Both the position numbers and the translations under genes were made by a program. Shown here one piece after another: positions 53,379 to 63,884 of a stretch of DNA of 64,000 bases. The number at the start of each line of letters is the position of its first letter. The stretch's first letter is position 1. The stretch comes from Arenibacter sp040216555 (lineage in GTDB: Bacteria > Bacteroidota > Bacteroidia > Flavobacteriales > Flavobacteriaceae), in the NCBI GenBank assembly GCA_040216555.1, contig JAVJOW010000017.1:3322-67321 (forward strand), in the 5' to 3' direction. The notes below the pieces were generated by a model, which did not search any database, was not told the DNA's origin, and saw only the letters and a program-made list of their open reading frames with translations.

Positions 53379-53410
53379 CAAATGTAAAAGAATATCTCCT
53401 GTTAATCAAA
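53379..53410 (-). promoter_or_regulatory. Bacteroidota promoter for gcvH
   Basis: Minus strand: TTTG (53410-53407), a 20-nt spacer, and the exact TACATTTG box (53386-53379), 21 nt before the ATG at 53357. This is one of the best-formed promoters in the window. Confidence 0.75.
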
Positions 53411-53479
53411 AAACTCATTTAAACTTTTTGGCCCACTTGGAAATTAAATTCCTTTACAGCCAATATCCCCTTGTTTAAG

Positions 53480-56400
53480 CTAGTTCCCAAAATTATACCT
53501 CAGGGTAAATCCAGTATTTATAGAAGTTTGCGGGAAAGCCGTTGACACCGCAAATTTTGAAAACGAATGATCATAAAAAAACAGGGCGTTTAAACTTTTG
53601 CTCAAGGCATAATCGGCAACAAATTTCACGGACATTAAATTTTGTCCGGAAGTAATTTGATTGTTATCGATGTCCAAGTTTCTTATAATAGTAATATTAT
53701 CCCTTAGGGTTACGTCTGCTTTAAGATTTAAATCCCCTTTTAGGCGCTGCTGTTCCCCTCCTATATTGGTCACAAATTTCACATCCTTAAATCGATACCC
53801 AAGTCCTACCGTATACTCCTTACCATTGATCTCCGTCATTAAGCTATTGTCAAAACTCAAGGATAATGCCCTATCGGTTCTAATCTCAGCTAGTACGCTC
53901 AGGGAGTTTTGCATTTCAAAATCTACCCTCATCAATGGGTTGAATTGATCCGTAAGCACCACATTGTTCATAATATTGACCGGTAAAAAGTCCTTGGTTT
54001 CCGAGTTTATCGGCTCCATACCCTCATTGATCAACTGTGTACGCGTTAAATTGGTCTGAAAGGAATTTATACTGTACGCCGATCTATATCCATGGCTCAG
54101 GGAAAAACGCTTAAATTTCTTCTTAAACCAAGGATTGCGCATTAAACCCGTATATTTAATGTTCCAATTGGGAATTGGAATACTTCTAAAAGCGTCCAAA
54201 CTTACCTTATTGGGATCCTTCCCTGTATAAGCCGCGAAAAAAGCGGGCAGCAAAACATCTTGACTCGTTTTACCGTATCTTTCCGGAAAACCATCGTCAT
54301 CTACCTCACCGGTATCATGGTTTCTTTCGGCAACAATCCTATTGGCTATGGTAATCCTGTTCTCTTTGAAAGTTTGAAAACTGTCCGAACTAAATTCATC
54401 ACTCTTGTCAAAAACGGTACCGATCATTAAAGTGGATATACTAAAATTACCATAGTTGTTCCCTAGAAGATTCACATATTCAAATGCGTCATTCCCCAAA
54501 TCCTCCACGTTAAAAGTCTCTTGGTAACTTTCGGACATTTGCCTATCGGCCACAAGGTCTATGGTTAAATCCCTAGTGGGTTGCGCTGTTGCCGTTATAT
54601 TTAACTGCTTATTGGTATTCTGGATATATTGTTGGTTAAATTCCGGGAAAGTGGTCAACCATCCGTTTCTAGCTGCCTCATATCTAACATCGGCCTGACT
54701 ACCAAAAACAAATCCTATGGTTGGTTTTGCCGTACCAATGAAACCTACTGACCTAGTATAACCTGGCAATACCTTACCATTGTTCTGACTGTAGGTAACA
54801 TTTACCCGCTTCACCATGGTAAGCACATCTATAAAAGCATTATAACCTGTGCCGCTCCCTTTTTTAACCTCATTGCTATCATTATTGGATGCCGGGTTGC
54901 CCGCTTTATCCAGACGAGCTGGCTTTGCCGCAGTTACTTTAGTATCTTTCCTACCCAAACCGAGGAAATCATAGAACTTTTGCATGGTCAGGGATGCCGT
55001 TAAATTATGGGTACTGGCATTTTGAACTGTGTTTATATCCTCTCCGGCCACTTGGTTCAAAGCATCCCCTCCCCTTTGCCAGTCAAAATTACTGGTATAG
55101 GTGTATTGGGCATTTATAAAATCGAAAGCAGGAATTTTGTTCAAGGGCAATTCATAATTCAATTGCATTTCCTGTGAATGCCTATTGGGCTCCCCAAGAT
55201 CGAAAAATCCGTCCCACAATCCCAAGGCCTGATCGATTTCCGAATTCGGATTGCCATCTTCCGAAAAATAATTTCTTACAATATTATTGTTGGAAGCGGT
55301 AAGATTTAAGCGCAAGGATTTTGTTAGGCTATAGTTGATGGCATACTGCCAATTGAAAAGATAATTCCTTTGCTGTAGAAAAGGCAGATCCAACTTTTCT
55401 ACCCCCGGTTCAAAAACATCTCTGAACTTTTGTTGATTAAAAGATCGGTTAATATTGGATTGAAGTGAAACACTTGCGGGCAAAACATTTAAATTTAAAT
55501 CTTTCAGCCATTTCCAATATTTCCCGGTAAACAAGGAGTCCTTCTTGGCAAACGGTTCTATGGGAAGGGGTTTAAAATTGTGGTTATATACAAATCCTGT
55601 CACCACATTCTGATCCCTTAGCTCATCGATCTCAAAATCCCTATGGTTCACCTCGTTATAGGAATAATTAAAAGTAAAGTTCTCAATATCGTAAAAATTG
55701 GCTTCGGCTTCCTCGCTCCTATCCTTTCTTACCCCAATAAAATTTATACTGGTCCTCTTGGTATAATCCTCCCCTTGCTGTCTAATTGCCTCGGCGTCTT
55801 CCGGCGTTTCGGCAGCTGCGATACGATCTTCCAATTTTAGGTCATCATAGACAGGATCAAATTCTGGCGTAATCAACTGCTCCGAAATACCATAATTAAA
55901 AGGGAGTTGCAAGCCCCAATTTTTTGGAAACAATTGCCCAATATTCACATTGGTGACCACATCATAGGAAATAGCGTCTTCACGCGCCCGTTCATTGGGC
56001 ATTTGGTCTATGGCCCCGAATCCGGAAGTACTTTTGCTACCGGTGGCGGACACATTGGCAAAATCTGCCATATTCATATCCATGGCGGCTATTGCGGCCC
56101 ATCCCCCATTATTATCCAATCCCGATAGGCGTAGTTCGTTAAACCAGACCTCGCCTCTAGCCGGAAGATTATCATCGTTCTTAACCCCTACCATCATACT
56201 ACGGATACCTCCCAACGAAGGATTTCCACGGATACCAATACGTATTTTGCCCAGAGTTCTTGGGTCAAATTCATTTACCTGGACCACCTCACCATTGTCT
56301 ATTTCATAATAATTAATGGTGCTAAGGGTTTGTGCTGCGATTCCGGTAGATTTCACCTTGGACAAATCATCCAATGAAAGGTCCAGCTGATTTACATCCG

Positions 56401-59400
56401 GCCAAATTTCGCTGTCCGAGCTTGCTCCGTGAGGCGTTAGCTGTAATGGCAATTCTATCTGATAAAAATTCTGCGTAAAATCCGAACCGATCCTTATAAA
56501 ACCTACCAAGGGCGTCTCATCATTGGCATAGTCGGATTCTACAATTTCTTCGGCGTGCATAAACATTTTTAAGCGCTTATATTGCCTAACATCAATATCC
56601 AAATTTTTAAAGACCCCTCTGGAATCCTGAGGTTCCAAGTTCTCCACCCTAAATGACAATGACTGTTCATTCTGCCTAATAATGGTATTGTTGTTGTTAA
56701 GCCTTTCACGTGCTACACCTGGAGGCAAAACATAAGGTATTGGGGTTCGTGCAGCATTTTCCTCTATGTTAACAGCGTTAACATCCACCAAAGTACCATC
56801 ATCGGTAGGATCCCCATCCACATCCGGTTGTAAAGATTTGGCATAGGTCCGCCAATCACCGCGCACTAGGTCCAAGGTAGCAAATCGCAATACCACATCG
56901 TTTGAAAAACCTGTTAGATACATCCGCATAAAGCTTATAGACCTAAAATCGCTTATGCCTCCAACCGCATCGGTAAAATCTGACAAAGGTATCTTGTACT
57001 GTATCCAACGCTCGTTCAAGGTATTGCCGTTGGGCAAAGACCTGGTAACCCCTTCCTTAATATCCGTTACATACTTGTCATTAATGGTAGTCCCTGGTTT
57101 AATGTTAATACGATACTCATAATAACTATTTACGGTATTCATGGTTCCGTCCCTATCTATATCCTCCACATCGGGCAAAGTAGTTGACCCCCTGTCCGAA
57201 TTGCTCAATTGTACAGGAGAATTGCCATCCGGGTTATTGTAATTTAGATATCTTTCCAAAATACTACCTTCCCTGTTCAAAAAGTACTCGTAATTATCCA
57301 TTGCAGGATCTTCCGCTGGGCCATTATAGGTAATTCCCCCTTCAAAAGTATAGGTAGCCTCCTCGGCATCGGTTAGACCATCAAAACCAATATCCTGCAA
57401 ACCTCTGTTATTCTCATCTGCATCAAAGGCATATATTAAAGATTGGGTTGCTGGAACCTTACCCCAATTTGTTTTATAGGTAAGATCATTGGACAAGGGA
57501 TCTACAGGTAACCCGTTTTCATATTGCTTCCTACCATCAGGAAGAATATCCTCAGAAATATTACCAAGGTTGATTACCAAATCCCCGGCGCTTGTTGCAA
57601 TGCCATCCACATAAGGATCCAACACCCAAAATTGAACGTATTCCACATTGGACTGCTCAAAATTGGTACTGCTCAACGATCGCATTATACCTGCCCATTT
57701 ATCCTGAGGTTGTTCCGTAGTAAAACTTGGGTTTGCGTTATAGGGACCTTTCATACCAGGGTAATAGGCTATATCCAAAGTATTTTGGGCCAAAGTCTGC
57801 CCTTGGGCGACATCCTGATTAAAGACATCCTGAATATAGATTCTTCTAGTTTCGTTTGTGGAAATATCATCGTCACTCAATGCAGTAGGCCGCTGATTGG
57901 AATAAAAAATAGGATCTACGGTATACCAGGCCATTTTTGCCCTACCATATCCAGACTCTACACTATTGACCGTGGTTGCAAATTCCACAGGCGGACTAGC
58001 CATGGACCATCCAAGAAAGGAACGGATATCGATCAGCGATTGCGCCCCCTCAAAATCGTCCAAATAAGTTGTGGTCTCCCCTTCAAAATCCGCATTCTTG
58101 GGAGAACTTGGGCTTAAAAAGGCAACTTCTCCGCGAACTGACAAGTTGGAAGGGACATCCGTATCTATATTTGGTAATTTATTGACCAATCTGGTCAAAA
58201 ATGGAACCTCAGTGGAAAAATTACTGTTTAGACCAAATATTGTATTGTTTACAGGCTCTATACCGTAATTGGATTTCTGGGTCAAAGGTTTTTCATTCAA
58301 GTTCAACAATGTGCCTCCAAGCACAAAGTTTTTGTTGAATTGATGCTCCACATTTACGCCTGAAAAACGTCTGGTCTGCTGTCCAAAGACCGCATTGTTC
58401 TCCACTGAAATATTAATGGGGGTATTGGAAGCCTCCAAACTTGGGTCCAAAATCTGCACTGTGCCCGACTGATAATTTACGGTGTAATCTATACCCTCCT
58501 GCAACTGCCTGCCTCCGGCCGTAACTCTTACCGATCCTTGGGGAACATTGAATGCCCCAATAGGAATTCCATTGGTCCCCTGTGATTTATAGGTTCCTTT
58601 TAGAATAAACCTATTTTTATCCGCATCCTGTTGGGCCGCCGCTGTGGGCAACGAGTACATATTCCTAAAAACGTACTTCTTTTGATTGGCATTATAACCT
58701 TGATCATTGTCCACGTCATAAGTACCACCGCCCAAGAGGTTAAATAAGTATTCCCCAAAAGGTTCAACTTTAGTGAATATAATATTTCCAGTCTGCGAGT
58801 CTATAGTAATCCCTTCCACGTAATCAAAAAAACCATCCCCTCCACTTTGAAGGTCATTATATGCATTTAACCTATCTAGATTAAACACATCCAATAATAT
58901 CCTATCTTCCAAGGCCTTGGGGGTTGTTGGCCAACCAGAGCCAACACCTGATTCCACTGGTGTAATATAATTTCTTGGAGTAGTTTCCGCATATAAAATG
59001 TTCAACTTAAAATCCTCCTGACTCAATTGATAGGCGCCAGTGGCGTAAATGTTCTTCATCATCAGATCCCAAATAGGATCTACAACATTCGTAATATTAC
59101 TCTTTAACAACTTAAGGATCAAGGTGTTGTTATTTACAGGTATTTCCGCTCCGGGCGACACCGTTGTGGCATCCACTCCACCATTGGCAAACTCTCCTAC
59201 CTGATAGACCTCCCCATTAAAGGTGTATTGAAAAGCAACCCCAAGAACTTCATCATTGCTCAATCTTTGGTTTAGGGATATATACCCCAATTGGGAATCA
59301 AAGGAAAAATCCCTGCCCTGTTCCAATTTTCTCGCATTCTCCAAAATAGCATAATCAAATCCCTGATTTACCGTATATCCTGGTACATTAAAACCAGTTT

Positions 59401-60661
59401 GAACAGTAGCTATATCGCGAATATTACTTGTAAGGGCGCCCCCGGACCCAATTTGCAGAGGATCAAAATCATTGGCAGCGTTCCTTGGCAAATTACCGGC
59501 TGCAGAACTATTAAAGAATCCAGCAGGATCTCCGTTGTTTTGGCCTATTCTGGTTTTTTCCGGTTGTATCTCCCCCAAATCCTGAATAGCCACAACGTTT
59601 CTAATATTTACCGTTTGCTGGCTCCTATTGGTAATCCATACTTCCAACCTTGTAATTTGGACCTGGCTCCTTATGTAAGGATAGTTAACAAGTGCGGCAT
59701 CATAATTATCCCTAAAATAATGGGCTAAAAAAAAGTGTTTGTCAGAGTCGTAATCCTGGGCCCTAAGCTCAAAGTCGTTCACCGTACCCCCACCTTGTGC
59801 TACCACCGTATTACTCTGTGACCTTTGTTCGGAAAATACGGCCGTAACCCTGGTCTTCCCAAATTGCAGTTCGGTCTTCACCCCAAAAAGACTCTGTGCC
59901 CCGGTAATCAGGGAACTATTTAGAGGCATACTTACATTACCTACCTCTATTTTTTGCAGTATATCATCTTCAGATGGCGTATAGTCCAACTTGACCAAGT
60001 TCTGGAAATCAAAGGTGGCCTCGGTATCATAATTGGCCGTTACCTGAAGTCGCTCCCCTATTTTGCCCAACATACTCAAGCTTATCCGTTGATCAAAATC
60101 AAAGGAAAGATTGGTCCTGTTACGTGGGGACAGGGATGGGTTATCGTTTTTTTGCCATATTACCCCAAGATCCATCGCCACCGATCCTTGTGGAATCACC
60201 TCTATGGTATTGCCCCCAAAGACACTTTCAAAAAAACTATTATTTACATAGAAATTGGGAAGTAAATTTTTACGGGCTGCTTCACTACCTTCCTTTTTGC
60301 CAGAAAAGGCATCAATTTTTTCTTTAAAATAGGACTTCATGCCCTCACGGCGTATAAGCTCCAAATATTGTTCAGGGGTAAGGATAACGGGGTAATTGAT
60401 ATCAAAATCCCCAACACTTACCGTATAGATATATCTGTCAAGATTGGGGTCATAAGTATACTTGGAAACTATGCTGTCCGGGTTTTCCATTTTCAATCTA
60501 CCCAAAGCAACACCAGTTTTTAGAGAATCTACTTCCTGCTCAATGGCATCTTCCCCTTCTATTTCCTGCGCTAGGGAAGTACCCGTTGCGGTCAAGAAAA
60601 TAAACAGTAGGATAGTAAGCTTAAATGATGATTTAAGATAAAATTTTGCCCCTTTTTTCAA
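53480..60661 (-). CDS. sprA: T9SS outer membrane translocon SprA
   Basis: A 2393-residue protein with a signal peptide (about 1-31, TGTSLAQ). It matches SprA/Sov, the very large outer-membrane barrel through which type IX secretion substrates leave. The length is close to the F. johnsoniae protein. Matching regions include the N-terminal SMLGKIGERLQVTANYDTEATFD (split here as SMLGKIGERLQV then TANYDTEATFD, about 195-220), and the EVWFNELRLSGL and NFTFNYSYNEVNHRDFEID stretches, and a C-terminal barrel ending TSINTGFTLRYNFGN. It starts 5 nt after ruvA, so the two are co-transcribed. It probably exports the Calx-beta adhesin encoded 30 kb away. Confidence 0.97.
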   Translation of the reverse strand: MKKGAKFYLKSSFKLTILLFIFLTATGTSLAQEIEGEDAIEQEVDSLKTGVALGRLKMENPDSIVSKYTYDPNLDRYIYTVSVGDFDINYPVILTPEQYLELIRREGMKSYFKEKIDAFSGKKEGSEAARKNLLPNFYVNNSFFESVFGGNTIEVIPQGSVAMDLGVIWQKNDNPSLSPRNRTNLSFDFDQRISLSMLGKIGERLQVTANYDTEATFDFQNLVKLDYTPSEDDILQKIEVGNVSMPLNSSLITGAQSLFGVKTELQFGKTRVTAVFSEQRSQSNTVVAQGGGTVNDFELRAQDYDSDKHFFLAHYFRDNYDAALVNYPYIRSQVQITRLEVWITNRSQQTVNIRNVVAIQDLGEIQPEKTRIGQNNGDPAGFFNSSAAGNLPRNAANDFDPLQIGSGGALTSNIRDIATVQTGFNVPGYTVNQGFDYAILENARKLEQGRDFSFDSQLGYISLNQRLSNDEVLGVAFQYTFNGEVYQVGEFANGGVDATTVSPGAEIPVNNNTLILKLLKSNITNVVDPIWDLMMKNIYATGAYQLSQEDFKLNILYAETTPRNYITPVESGVGSGWPTTPKALEDRILLDVFNLDRLNAYNDLQSGGDGFFDYVEGITIDSQTGNIIFTKVEPFGEYLFNLLGGGTYDVDNDQGYNANQKKYVFRNMYSLPTAAAQQDADKNRFILKGTYKSQGTNGIPIGAFNVPQGSVRVTAGGRQLQEGIDYTVNYQSGTVQILDPSLEASNTPINISVENNAVFGQQTRRFSGVNVEHQFNKNFVLGGTLLNLNEKPLTQKSNYGIEPVNNTIFGLNSNFSTEVPFLTRLVNKLPNIDTDVPSNLSVRGEVAFLSPSSPKNADFEGETTTYLDDFEGAQSLIDIRSFLGWSMASPPVEFATTVNSVESGYGRAKMAWYTVDPIFYSNQRPTALSDDDISTNETRRIYIQDVFNQDVAQGQTLAQNTLDIAYYPGMKGPYNANPSFTTEQPQDKWAGIMRSLSSTNFEQSNVEYVQFWVLDPYVDGIATSAGDLVINLGNISEDILPDGRKQYENGLPVDPLSNDLTYKTNWGKVPATQSLIYAFDADENNRGLQDIGFDGLTDAEEATYTFEGGITYNGPAEDPAMDNYEYFLNREGSILERYLNYNNPDGNSPVQLSNSDRGSTTLPDVEDIDRDGTMNTVNSYYEYRINIKPGTTINDKYVTDIKEGVTRSLPNGNTLNERWIQYKIPLSDFTDAVGGISDFRSISFMRMYLTGFSNDVVLRFATLDLVRGDWRTYAKSLQPDVDGDPTDDGTLVDVNAVNIEENAARTPIPYVLPPGVARERLNNNNTIIRQNEQSLSFRVENLEPQDSRGVFKNLDIDVRQYKRLKMFMHAEEIVESDYANDETPLVGFIRIGSDFTQNFYQIELPLQLTPHGASSDSEIWPDVNQLDLSLDDLSKVKSTGIAAQTLSTINYYEIDNGEVVQVNEFDPRTLGKIRIGIRGNPSLGGIRSMMVGVKNDDNLPARGEVWFNELRLSGLDNNGGWAAIAAMDMNMADFANVSATGSKSTSGFGAIDQMPNERAREDAISYDVVTNVNIGQLFPKNWGLQLPFNYGISEQLITPEFDPVYDDLKLEDRIAAAETPEDAEAIRQQGEDYTKRTSINFIGVRKDRSEEAEANFYDIENFTFNYSYNEVNHRDFEIDELRDQNVVTGFVYNHNFKPLPIEPFAKKDSLFTGKYWKWLKDLNLNVLPASVSLQSNINRSFNQQKFRDVFEPGVEKLDLPFLQQRNYLFNWQYAINYSLTKSLRLNLTASNNNIVRNYFSEDGNPNSEIDQALGLWDGFFDLGEPNRHSQEMQLNYELPLNKIPAFDFINAQYTYTSNFDWQRGGDALNQVAGEDINTVQNASTHNLTASLTMQKFYDFLGLGRKDTKVTAAKPARLDKAGNPASNNDSNEVKKGSGTGYNAFIDVLTMVKRVNVTYSQNNGKVLPGYTRSVGFIGTAKPTIGFVFGSQADVRYEAARNGWLTTFPEFNQQYIQNTNKQLNITATAQPTRDLTIDLVADRQMSESYQETFNVEDLGNDAFEYVNLLGNNYGNFSISTLMIGTVFDKSDEFSSDSFQTFKENRITIANRIVAERNHDTGEVDDDGFPERYGKTSQDVLLPAFFAAYTGKDPNKVSLDAFRSIPIPNWNIKYTGLMRNPWFKKKFKRFSLSHGYRSAYSINSFQTNLTRTQLINEGMEPINSETKDFLPVNIMNNVVLTDQFNPLMRVDFEMQNSLSVLAEIRTDRALSLSFDNSLMTEINGKEYTVGLGYRFKDVKFVTNIGGEQQRLKGDLNLKADVTLRDNITIIRNLDIDNNQITSGQNLMSVKFVADYALSKSLNALFFYDHSFSKFAVSTAFPQTSINTGFTLRYNFGN

Positions 60662-60666
60662 ACTTG

Positions 60667-61248
60667 TTATAAATTTTTAAGCGCAAATTTTATAATGTCC
60701 TCTACGCTTAGTCCAGGGTCTTGGGCAACTACTTTATCCACAACCTTTTCAGCTTGTTTGCGGACAAAACCAAGAACCTCTAATGCAGATAACGCTTCAT
60801 CTTTATTTGTATTGTTTGATGGGGCGGAAAGTTCATCAATATCGTAGACTTTTAAAACCTTGTCCTTTAGGTCCAAAATTACCCGTTGTGCAGTTTTGGC
60901 ACCGATGCCCTTGATTCCTTGGATAGTAGGCACATCTCCAGTTGCAATGGCATCCCTGATCTGACCTGGGGACAGGGAGGACAACATAGTTCTGGCAATG
61001 CTGGATCCAATTCCGGATACGGACAAAAGCAATCTAAATATCTCCCTTTCGGACTTCTCGGAGAAACCGAACAACGTATGCGAATCTTCCTTTACTTGTA
61101 GATGGGTGTACAGTTGAATGCTTTCTGAATCCCCAATTTTTGAAAACGTGTGCAATGAAATATTTACAAAATACCCCACTCCCGCACATTCGATTACGAC
61201 ATGGGTGGGATTTTTTTCAACAAGTTTTCCTTTTAAATGGGTAATCAT
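60667..61248 (-). CDS. ruvA: Holliday junction branch migration subunit RuvA
   Basis: The 193-residue DNA-binding subunit has an N-terminal OB domain (about 1-63), a helix-hairpin-helix region (VSGIGSSIARTML, then IQGIKGIGAKTAQR) and a C-terminal domain (about 145-193) that binds RuvB. It forms tetramers on Holliday junctions. Gene order malic enzyme-ruvA-sprA is conserved in flavobacteria as I recall it. It is 56 nt after maeB. Confidence 0.96.
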   Translation of the reverse strand: MITHLKGKLVEKNPTHVVIECAGVGYFVNISLHTFSKIGDSESIQLYTHLQVKEDSHTLFGFSEKSEREIFRLLLSVSGIGSSIARTMLSSLSPGQIRDAIATGDVPTIQGIKGIGAKTAQRVILDLKDKVLKVYDIDELSAPSNNTNKDEALSALEVLGFVRKQAEKVVDKVVAQDPGLSVEDIIKFALKNL

Positions 61249-61304
61249 TAGCTTTTGCTGATTTCATGTTTCAAGCCATCTTGAAACTAGAATTATTTAA
61301 ACTA

Positions 61305-63599
61305 TTATTTTTGTGTTTTTGCCAATTTTCTCTTCTCCCTTTCCTGGGCATCAATAACGGCCACGGCAGTCATATTTACCATCTCGTCCACACTGGCCCC
61401 CAATTGAAGAATATGTACGGAACGTCTTAAACCTACCATGATAGGACCAATGGAATCTGCCTGGTTCAATTCCTTCAGTAGCTTATAGGTAATGTTGGCC
61501 GACTCCAAATTTGGAAATATAAGTGTATTTACTTTTTTACCGGACAATTTGGAAAAGGGAAATTTACCCTGGTGCAATTCTTTGTTCAAAGCAAAATCGA
61601 TTTGCAATTCCCCATCCACTACCAATTCCGGGTTGGTAGCATGCAATATTTTTACAGCTTCCTTTACTTTGGTAGCCCGTGGATGCGTGGAAGACCCAAA
61701 ATTGGCATAGGACAACAAGGCCATAACAGGATTAAAACCAAAGGTGGTAGCCACATTTGCCGTCATTTTTGCAATTTCTGCAATTTCCTCTGCATTGGGA
61801 TCTATATTGATAGAGGTATCCGCCAAAAATAAAGGTCCCCTTTCGGTAATCATAATGTTAACGGTAGACACCTTTTTAACGTTGGCCGCTCTTCCTATTA
61901 CCTCGAATACCGGCTTTACCACGGTTGGGTATGCCCGGGAATATCCGGAAATCATTCCATCCGCATCTCCTTCCAAGACCATCATTGCCGCAAAATAGTT
62001 GCGTTCCTTCATTTTTGCTCTGGCTCCGAACAGACTAACCCCACTTCGCTGTCTGTTTTCAAAATACTTAGCGGCATAATGTTTCCTTTTGTCATTGGCT
62101 TCGTCGGCATGCGAATCTATAACCAGAATATCGGCATCGAATTCCAATTCCTTCATCAATTCCGCAATAACTGCTTTATTCCCCAATAAAATTGGCGTTG
62201 CCAACCCTTCTTCATAGGCAATTTGGGCTGCTTTTAGAACGTCCAAATGATCGGCCTCTGCGTAAACAATTTTTTTAGGGTTCATTCTTGCACGATCGTG
62301 TAGCAAACGAACTATTTTATTATCGTTCCCAGAGCGCTGCAATAATTCCTCCCTATATTTATCCCAATCATCAATTGGCATTTTGGCCACTCCACTTTCC
62401 ATGGCCGCCTTTGCAACGGCAGGTGGAATTTCAGAAATCAATCTGGGATCAAAGGGTTTTGGAATTATATAATCCCGCCCGAAGGTCAACCTGGTCTGTC
62501 CGTAGGCAATATTCACCTGTTCCGGAACGGGCTCTTTGGTAAGCTCGGCCAAAGCCTTCACAGCAGCCATTTTCATAGCTTCATTGATCTTGGTGGCCCT
62601 TACATCCAATGCCCCTCTAAAAATAAACGGAAATCCCAGGACGTTGTTTACTTGATTAGGATGGTCGGACCTACCTGTTGCCATAATGATATCCTTTCTG
62701 GTTTTTATGGCCAGGTTATAATCTATTTCCGGATCTGGATTGGCCATAGCAAACACTATGGGATCCTTTGCCATGGATAATAGCATTTCCGCAGAAACGA
62801 TATCTTTTACGGAAAGGCCGATAAAAACATCGGCGTCTCTCATGGCCTCTTCCAATGTGTCTATTTTTCTATCCGTGGCGAACTCTAATTTTTCCACTGA
62901 TAAGTTACCACGGTCGCTGCGAATAACCCCTTTGCTATCCAACATCACTATATTTTTGTCACTTGCACCGAAGGCTTTGTACAAGCGCGTACAAGAAACC
63001 GCAGCGGCACCCGCACCACTTATAACGATACGGACATCACTCATTTTTTTATTGGTAAGCACCAAAGCGTTCAAAAGGGCCGCAGCCGATATTATAGCCG
63101 TTCCATGTTGATCGTCGTGCATTACGGGAATATCCAGCTCCTCTTTTAAACGCCTTTCTATTTCAAAGGCCTCCGGAGCTTTTATATCTTCCAGATTTAT
63201 ACCTCCGAAAGTTGGAGCTATTATCTTTACGGTTTCTATAAATTTCTCAACATCGGTGGTATCCAACTCAATATCTATTCCATCTATATCGGCGAAAATC
63301 TTAAACAGCAGACACTTACCTTCCATCACCGGCTTTGAAGCTTCGGGACCAATATCACCCAATCCCAAAACTGCAGTTCCATTAGATATTACGGCCACTA
63401 TATTTCCTTTGGCCGTGTACTTATAAACATTATCCTTATTCTTGGCAATTTCAAGACAGGGCTCTGCCACACCGGGCGAATAGGCTAGACCCAGATCTCT
63501 TTGGGTAGCATAAGGCTTGGTAGGGACTATTTTTATCTTCCCAGGTTGTGGCTTGGCGTGATACACCAGCGCTTCCCTTCTTGTCTTTTGCTTGCTCAT
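61305..63599 (-). CDS. maeB: NADP-dependent malic enzyme with C-terminal phosphotransacetylase-like domain
   Basis: A 764-residue enzyme that decarboxylates malate to pyruvate with NADPH formation. Residues 1 to about 425 are the malic domains: AYSPGVAEPCLEI, LGLGDIGPEASKPVMEGK, the VMHDDQHGTAII site and the Rossmann VISGAGAAAVSC. Residues about 430-764 are a phosphotransacetylase-like domain (DADGMISGYSRAYPTVV), normally not catalytic in MaeB but regulatory, often by acetyl-CoA. The length matches E. coli MaeB (759). It has its own promoter. Confidence 0.96.
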   Translation of the reverse strand: MSKQKTRREALVYHAKPQPGKIKIVPTKPYATQRDLGLAYSPGVAEPCLEIAKNKDNVYKYTAKGNIVAVISNGTAVLGLGDIGPEASKPVMEGKCLLFKIFADIDGIDIELDTTDVEKFIETVKIIAPTFGGINLEDIKAPEAFEIERRLKEELDIPVMHDDQHGTAIISAAALLNALVLTNKKMSDVRIVISGAGAAAVSCTRLYKAFGASDKNIVMLDSKGVIRSDRGNLSVEKLEFATDRKIDTLEEAMRDADVFIGLSVKDIVSAEMLLSMAKDPIVFAMANPDPEIDYNLAIKTRKDIIMATGRSDHPNQVNNVLGFPFIFRGALDVRATKINEAMKMAAVKALAELTKEPVPEQVNIAYGQTRLTFGRDYIIPKPFDPRLISEIPPAVAKAAMESGVAKMPIDDWDKYREELLQRSGNDNKIVRLLHDRARMNPKKIVYAEADHLDVLKAAQIAYEEGLATPILLGNKAVIAELMKELEFDADILVIDSHADEANDKRKHYAAKYFENRQRSGVSLFGARAKMKERNYFAAMMVLEGDADGMISGYSRAYPTVVKPVFEVIGRAANVKKVSTVNIMITERGPLFLADTSINIDPNAEEIAEIAKMTANVATTFGFNPVMALLSYANFGSSTHPRATKVKEAVKILHATNPELVVDGELQIDFALNKELHQGKFPFSKLSGKKVNTLIFPNLESANITYKLLKELNQADSIGPIMVGLRRSVHILQLGASVDEMVNMTAVAVIDAQEREKRKLAKTQK

Positions 63600-63619
63600 A
63601 TAATGTTGTATTAGAAAAA

Positions 63620-63627
63620 CAAAGTTA
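63620..63627 (-). promoter_or_regulatory. Promoter -7 box for maeB-ruvA-sprA
   Basis: Minus strand TAACTTTG, an exact TAnnTTTG box, 20 nt before the ATG at 63599. No clear -33 element was found. Confidence 0.5.
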
Positions 63628-63884
63628 ACAGTATTCTTTAAATTAACAGGATTTAAAAAAGTAATCTATCATAGTTTTGAACGAGGTACCGTAAATCAAT
63701 TTTAAACCAGCCCAATACCACAATGTGCATACGTCCAAAATATTTACTGAATTTTCTTAAAGGGTGTAACCGCATCACAATGGATGGCCTCCCTTCAGTA
63801 CCCCCTGAAAAGGTACAGGGACTCCCAAGGAGGGGGATAAGTTCCGATAACGATAATAATTCCTAAAAAAATTGAACTTCCGTC

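Noticed and set aside
57524..58117. Long open frame (197 codons) antisense to sprA
   Set aside because: It is a shadow of the sprA coding frame, with composition typical of antisense Bacteroidota frames and no known motif.
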